From Streptomyces sp. NBC_00289 (GTDB lineage Bacteria > Actinomycetota > Actinomycetes > Streptomycetales > Streptomycetaceae): DNA of 64,000 bases. Within the stretch, counting starts at the first letter, position 1, and each line of letters starts with the position of its first letter. Shown piece by piece: positions 61,117 to 64,000 of the stretch. A program made the translations under genes and the position numbers. The DNA is taken from assembly GCF_041435115.1 (NCBI RefSeq), contig NZ_CP108046.1:1736001-1800000 (forward strand), given 5' to 3'. The notes under the pieces are model-generated. The model had not been told where the DNA came from, did not search any database, and was given only the letters and a program-made list of their open reading frames with translations.

Positions 61117-63051
61117 ATGCCGTCACCAGCCGGGCACCACTCCCCCGCGTCAGTCCGTGAACGCGCCGTCGACAGAAGGGGGTTCCTCAAGACGTCCCTG
61201 GCCGCCTCGGCCGGTGTGCTGGCCGCGCCCACCTTCGTGACATGGCTGGCCGCCGCGGACGCGAAGGCCGCCACCGGCCTCGCCGCGTTCGTCGACGACT
61301 ACAAGTCCAACGTCCTGGCGAACCTGACGCCCGAGACCAACGCCGTGGTCCGCGCCCTCGGCGGCATGGCCCAGGTGTGGCGGACCGGCGACGCCTGGAA
61401 CACCGGTACGCCCCTGCGCCCCGACGTGCTGCGCGCCAACATGCGCTACTGCGCCCGCATCACGTCCGCGCGGACGGACGCGCAGGCCAAGGAGGCGTTC
61501 GTCTACGACCGCCAGCACCAGAGCTACGCGATGATCGCCGGCCTGGGCCCGCTGGCCGACCTGTACCGGTCGGGTGCCAAGGCGGTCACGTCGATCACCA
61601 CCGCGCCCGAGGGGACCCCGGCCACCACGATCAGCGACGCCGTCCCGGCCGACGCGCCCGCCGGCTCCGCACTCGGCGCGGGCTCCTACGACTCGGAGCT
61701 CGGCCAGGTCGCCAGGCTGGTCGACACCGTGCGCGGCCCGTACGCCTCAGGCAATCCCGGCAAGTACGCCTTCCAGTACCCGCGCCCGTGGCGGATGAAC
61801 GAGGACAGCGAGGTCGTCGACACCGGGAAGACCGACGCGCTCGGCTACCCGGTGTACGACTCGCGGGTGGTCGTCGCGCCTCAGCTGCTGCGCCAGCGCA
61901 GCACGGCGCCGGTGGACGACGGAGGCTTCCCCAGCGGTCACACGAACGCCTTCCATCTCGCGTCCCTGGCCTACGCGTACGCGGTGCCCGAGCGCTTCCA
62001 GGAACTGGTGACGCGTGCCCTCGAGCTGAGCCACACCCGGATCATGGCCGGCATGCACTCCACGGTCGACGTCCTCGGAGGACGGATCATGGCCACCGCA
62101 CTGGCCGCCGCCACCCTGGCCGACCCCGCGAACGCCGCCCTCAAGGCCGCCGCGCGCGCCCAGGCCCTCGCCTACTTCCAGCAGCGGACCGGCACGACGG
62201 CCGACACGCTGTACGCCTACGCCCACGCGGCCGGCGCCGGCGCCGACCCGTACGCCGACCGTGCGGCCAACGCCCGTGCGGTGCGGCCCCGGCTGACGTA
62301 CGTGCTGACCCGGCACGGCCGCAGCGAGCCCCTGACCGTGCCGAAGGGCGCGGAGGTGTTGCTGGAGACGCGGCTGCCGTACCTGGACGCGGCGCAGCGG
62401 CGCGAGGTACTGCGGACGACGGCGCTGCCCTCCGGATACGTCCTGCTGGACGGCTTCGAGCAGTGGGGACGGCTGAACCTGTTCGCCGCGGCGGACGGGT
62501 ACGGCGCCTTCGACTCCGGAGTGACGGTCACCCTCGACGCGGCGGCCGGCGGCTTCGGTGCCGCCGACAGCTGGCGCAACGACATCGACGGCGACGGCGG
62601 CCTGACCAAGCGAGGCACCGGCACCCTGACCCTCACCGGCCACAACCGGTACACGGGCGGCACCGTGCTGGCGGAGGGCGTGCTCGTCGCCGGTTCGGCC
62701 CACGCCCTGGGGCACGGCGACGTGCGGGTGACGGGCGGCACACTGCGGCTGGACGGGCCGGTCCAGGTGCACGGTACGTACACCCAGCAGTCCGCCGGTC
62801 TGGAGCTGACGCTGCGTTCGGGCCACGAGCCGGCGCTCGAGGTCACGCGGCGGGCGGTCCTCGGGCAGGGCAGTGTGCTGTCGCTGCGGCTGGACGCCGA
62901 CAGGCCCCCGGCGGCGGGCCACACGGTACGCGTGGTGGGCGCGCTGGTGCTGCGCGGCCAGTTCGACCGCGTCGAGCTGAACTCCGACCGGCTGCGGGCC
63001 GTACCCGTCTATACGGCGGAAGGTCTGTCGGTACGACTCCTGAAGCGGTGA
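61117..63051 (+). CDS. Exported PAP2-superfamily phosphatase with C-terminal beta-strand repeat domain
   Basis: A 644-residue exported protein. A Tat signal (DRRGFLKTSLAASAGVLAAPTFVTW) precedes a PAP2/vanadium-haloperoxidase-type domain (about 60-380) with the catalytic motifs GGFPSGHTNAFHLASL and SHTRIMAGMHSTVDVLGGR. Residues about 470-644 include LTKRGTGTLTLTGHNRYTGGTVLAEGVLVAGSAHALGHGDVRVTGGTLRL, an autotransporter-associated beta-strand repeat, unusual in a Gram-positive phosphatase. The segment 380-470 links the two. AAGGAAGG lies about seven bases before ATG. Likely a secreted acid-phosphatase-type enzyme; substrate unknown. Confidence 0.87.
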   Translation: MPSPAGHHSPASVRERAVDRRGFLKTSLAASAGVLAAPTFVTWLAAADAKAATGLAAFVDDYKSNVLANLTPETNAVVRALGGMAQVWRTGDAWNTGTPLRPDVLRANMRYCARITSARTDAQAKEAFVYDRQHQSYAMIAGLGPLADLYRSGAKAVTSITTAPEGTPATTISDAVPADAPAGSALGAGSYDSELGQVARLVDTVRGPYASGNPGKYAFQYPRPWRMNEDSEVVDTGKTDALGYPVYDSRVVVAPQLLRQRSTAPVDDGGFPSGHTNAFHLASLAYAYAVPERFQELVTRALELSHTRIMAGMHSTVDVLGGRIMATALAAATLADPANAALKAAARAQALAYFQQRTGTTADTLYAYAHAAGAGADPYADRAANARAVRPRLTYVLTRHGRSEPLTVPKGAEVLLETRLPYLDAAQRREVLRTTALPSGYVLLDGFEQWGRLNLFAAADGYGAFDSGVTVTLDAAAGGFGAADSWRNDIDGDGGLTKRGTGTLTLTGHNRYTGGTVLAEGVLVAGSAHALGHGDVRVTGGTLRLDGPVQVHGTYTQQSAGLELTLRSGHEPALEVTRRAVLGQGSVLSLRLDADRPPAAGHTVRVVGALVLRGQFDRVELNSDRLRAVPVYTAEGLSVRLLKR

Positions 63052-63143
63052 CGCCCCGAGCGGCGGGAAGCGGCGCGGAGGAACCCCCCGGGGTGTCCCC
63101 GCGCCACTCCCGCCGCGACGCGGCCGGTGTCATCGTGGTGCGG

Positions 63144-64000
63144 ATGATGACGCGCGAACAGCAATCGGTCCTCGACCCCGCGGCGCGAGACGGTGCCCCG
63201 CCGCAGAGGGCTGCCCCCGGGCCGAGGCGTCGCCTCGCCGCGCGGTGGTCGGTGCCGGTGCTGGTGTTCCTGCTGCTCGCACAGATGGCCTTCGCGATGG
63301 TGAGCACGGCCGTACGGCAGACGCCGACCATCGACGAGCCCGTCTACGTGGGCACGGCCGCGGACTACCTGCACGAGCACGAGGTGCGGTACAACCCCGA
63401 ACATCCGCCGCTGGGCAAACTGGTGATCGCCGCCGGGGTGGCCCTGGCCGATCCGCGCGTGGACCCGTCGTTCACCGGCGACCAGGGAGCACTGGGCCGG
63501 CATCTGCTGTACGAGTCGGGCAACGATCCGTGGCGGCTGATGCTGTGGGCCCGCCTGCCGGTGATCGCGCTGACGCTGCTGTTCGGTCTTGTCGTCTTCG
63601 CCTTCGCCCGTGATCTGGCCGGACCGGTCGGCGCGGTGGCCGCCCTCGCGCTGTACGCCTTCTCCCCCGACCTGATCGCCCACGGATCCCTCGCCACGCT
63701 CGACGTGCCGGCCGCCGGGTTCCTGCTGACGTCGGTGTGGCTGTTGTGGCGGGCGCGGCGACGGCCCCGACTGTACGTACCGCTCGCCGGAGCGGCCCTG
63801 GGGGCGGCGCTGGCCACGAAGATGAGCGCGCTGCCCGCGCTGCCGGTCCTGATGGCGCTGGCCGTGGTGTCCGTGTGGTGCTCGGGTCGCGCGGGTTCAC
63901 GGGACCGGCGCGGACGGCTGCTGCGGGCGGCAGCGGGCGCGGGCCTGGTGGCGCTGGCCGCCGTCACCGTCGTATGGATGACGTATCTGGTGGTGGATCC
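63144..64000 (+). CDS. PMT/GT39-like membrane glycosyltransferase, N-terminal part
   Basis: The frame is open from 63144 to the end of the window (285 codons). After about 35 basic residues come a membrane helix (WSVPVLVFLLLAQMAFAMVSTAV) and an extracellular loop with TIDEPVYVGTAADYLHEHEVRYNPEHPPLGKLVIAAG, where the Asp-Glu pair and HPPLGK are the marks of dolichol- or polyprenyl-phosphate-sugar-dependent transferases of the GT39/PMT-2 group. Several helices follow. ATG at 63147 is an alternative start. It would glycosylate an exported protein or lipid; acceptor unknown. Confidence 0.82.
   Translation, partial: MMTREQQSVLDPAARDGAPPQRAAPGPRRRLAARWSVPVLVFLLLAQMAFAMVSTAVRQTPTIDEPVYVGTAADYLHEHEVRYNPEHPPLGKLVIAAGVALADPRVDPSFTGDQGALGRHLLYESGNDPWRLMLWARLPVIALTLLFGLVVFAFARDLAGPVGAVAALALYAFSPDLIAHGSLATLDVPAAGFLLTSVWLLWRARRRPRLYVPLAGAALGAALATKMSALPALPVLMALAVVSVWCSGRAGSRDRRGRLLRAAAGAGLVALAAVTVVWMTYLVVD

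Noticed and set aside
1..64000. tRNA, rRNA, riboswitch and phage attachment sites
   Set aside because: No cloverleaf, rRNA segment or conserved riboswitch core was noticed on either strand, though reading by eye can miss a short tRNA.

Overview
The window is high-GC actinobacterial DNA with Streptomyces-type gene content: ATP-grasp RiPP pair, DUF397/XRE/HATPase regulatory locus, DUF5133 and DUF5709 proteins, a very large LuxR-type (LAL) regulator, a DUF574-type methyltransferase, GH64 glucanase, and sugar ABC importers that lack their own ATPase. No rRNA, tRNA or CRISPR array was seen. All identifications come from reading sequence against remembered family features; no database search was run.

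Layout. 1-2.4 kb: the 3' end of an FprA-type ferredoxin/NADPH reductase, with a complete IS1182-family element inserted exactly at its stop codon. 2.4-6.4 kb: DUF4097-like lipoprotein, SDR oxidoreductase, an unknown protein, then a non-coding composite repeat. 6.4-10.1 kb: three-subunit molybdenum hydroxylase (2Fe-2S, FAD/4Fe-4S, Moco subunits). 10.1-12.5 kb: repeat-rich membrane protein and a DUF1232 protein. 12.6-14.6 kb: graspetide precursor and ATP-grasp ligase without the usual methyltransferase, plus small genes. 14.7-16.2 kb: a 5'-truncated ABC exporter pseudogene and an unknown gene. 16.2-18.3 kb: abaA/whiJ-like triad (HATPase, DUF397, XRE). 18.3-20.2 kb: methyltransferase and aldo/keto reductase. 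20.3-27.4 kb: branched-chain amino-acid-type ABC operon livFGHMK, an 879 bp repeat gap and a PucR-type regulator. 27.6-31.7 kb: LAL regulator and a secreted cutinase/PET-hydrolase-like polyester hydrolase. 32-38.5 kb: Gfo/Idh/MocA protein, YeaQ-like protein, GNAT, secreted GH64 beta-1,3-glucanase, SGNH hydrolase, TetR. 38.6-48.6 kb: PP2C phosphatase, MMPL transporter, sulfite-oxidase-like protein, SthA transhydrogenase, DUF5709 protein, APC permease and an unknown partner. 48.6-54.7 kb: fragment of a Ni/Co transporter, GH65 phosphorylase with beta-phosphoglucomutase-like HAD, a P-loop kinase. 53-60.6 kb: a putative carbohydrate-uptake locus made of a toroid lyase-like protein, two permeases, a binding protein, a ROK regulator and a divergent BadF-type sugar kinase. 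61.1-64 kb: PAP2 phosphatase with a beta-strand-repeat tail and the start of a PMT/GT39-like membrane glycosyltransferase.

How genes work together. The 53-60.6 kb block looks like one regulated import system: the binding protein captures an oligosaccharide, the permeases import it (ATPase presumably supplied in trans by an MsiK-like protein), a cytoplasmic lyase-like enzyme processes it and the kinase phosphorylates a released sugar, under a ROK repressor with a clear palindromic operator between ROK and kinase. GH65 plus HAD form a second two-step disaccharide route to glucose 6-phosphate. GH64 and the polyester hydrolase are exported degradative enzymes. livFGHMK is a complete five-gene importer.

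Unusual features: at least four separate GC-rich degenerate repeat arrays between or within genes, several gene remnants, a graspetide locus without its methyltransferase, and several readable operators (ROK, TetR, LacI-type, XRE locus).
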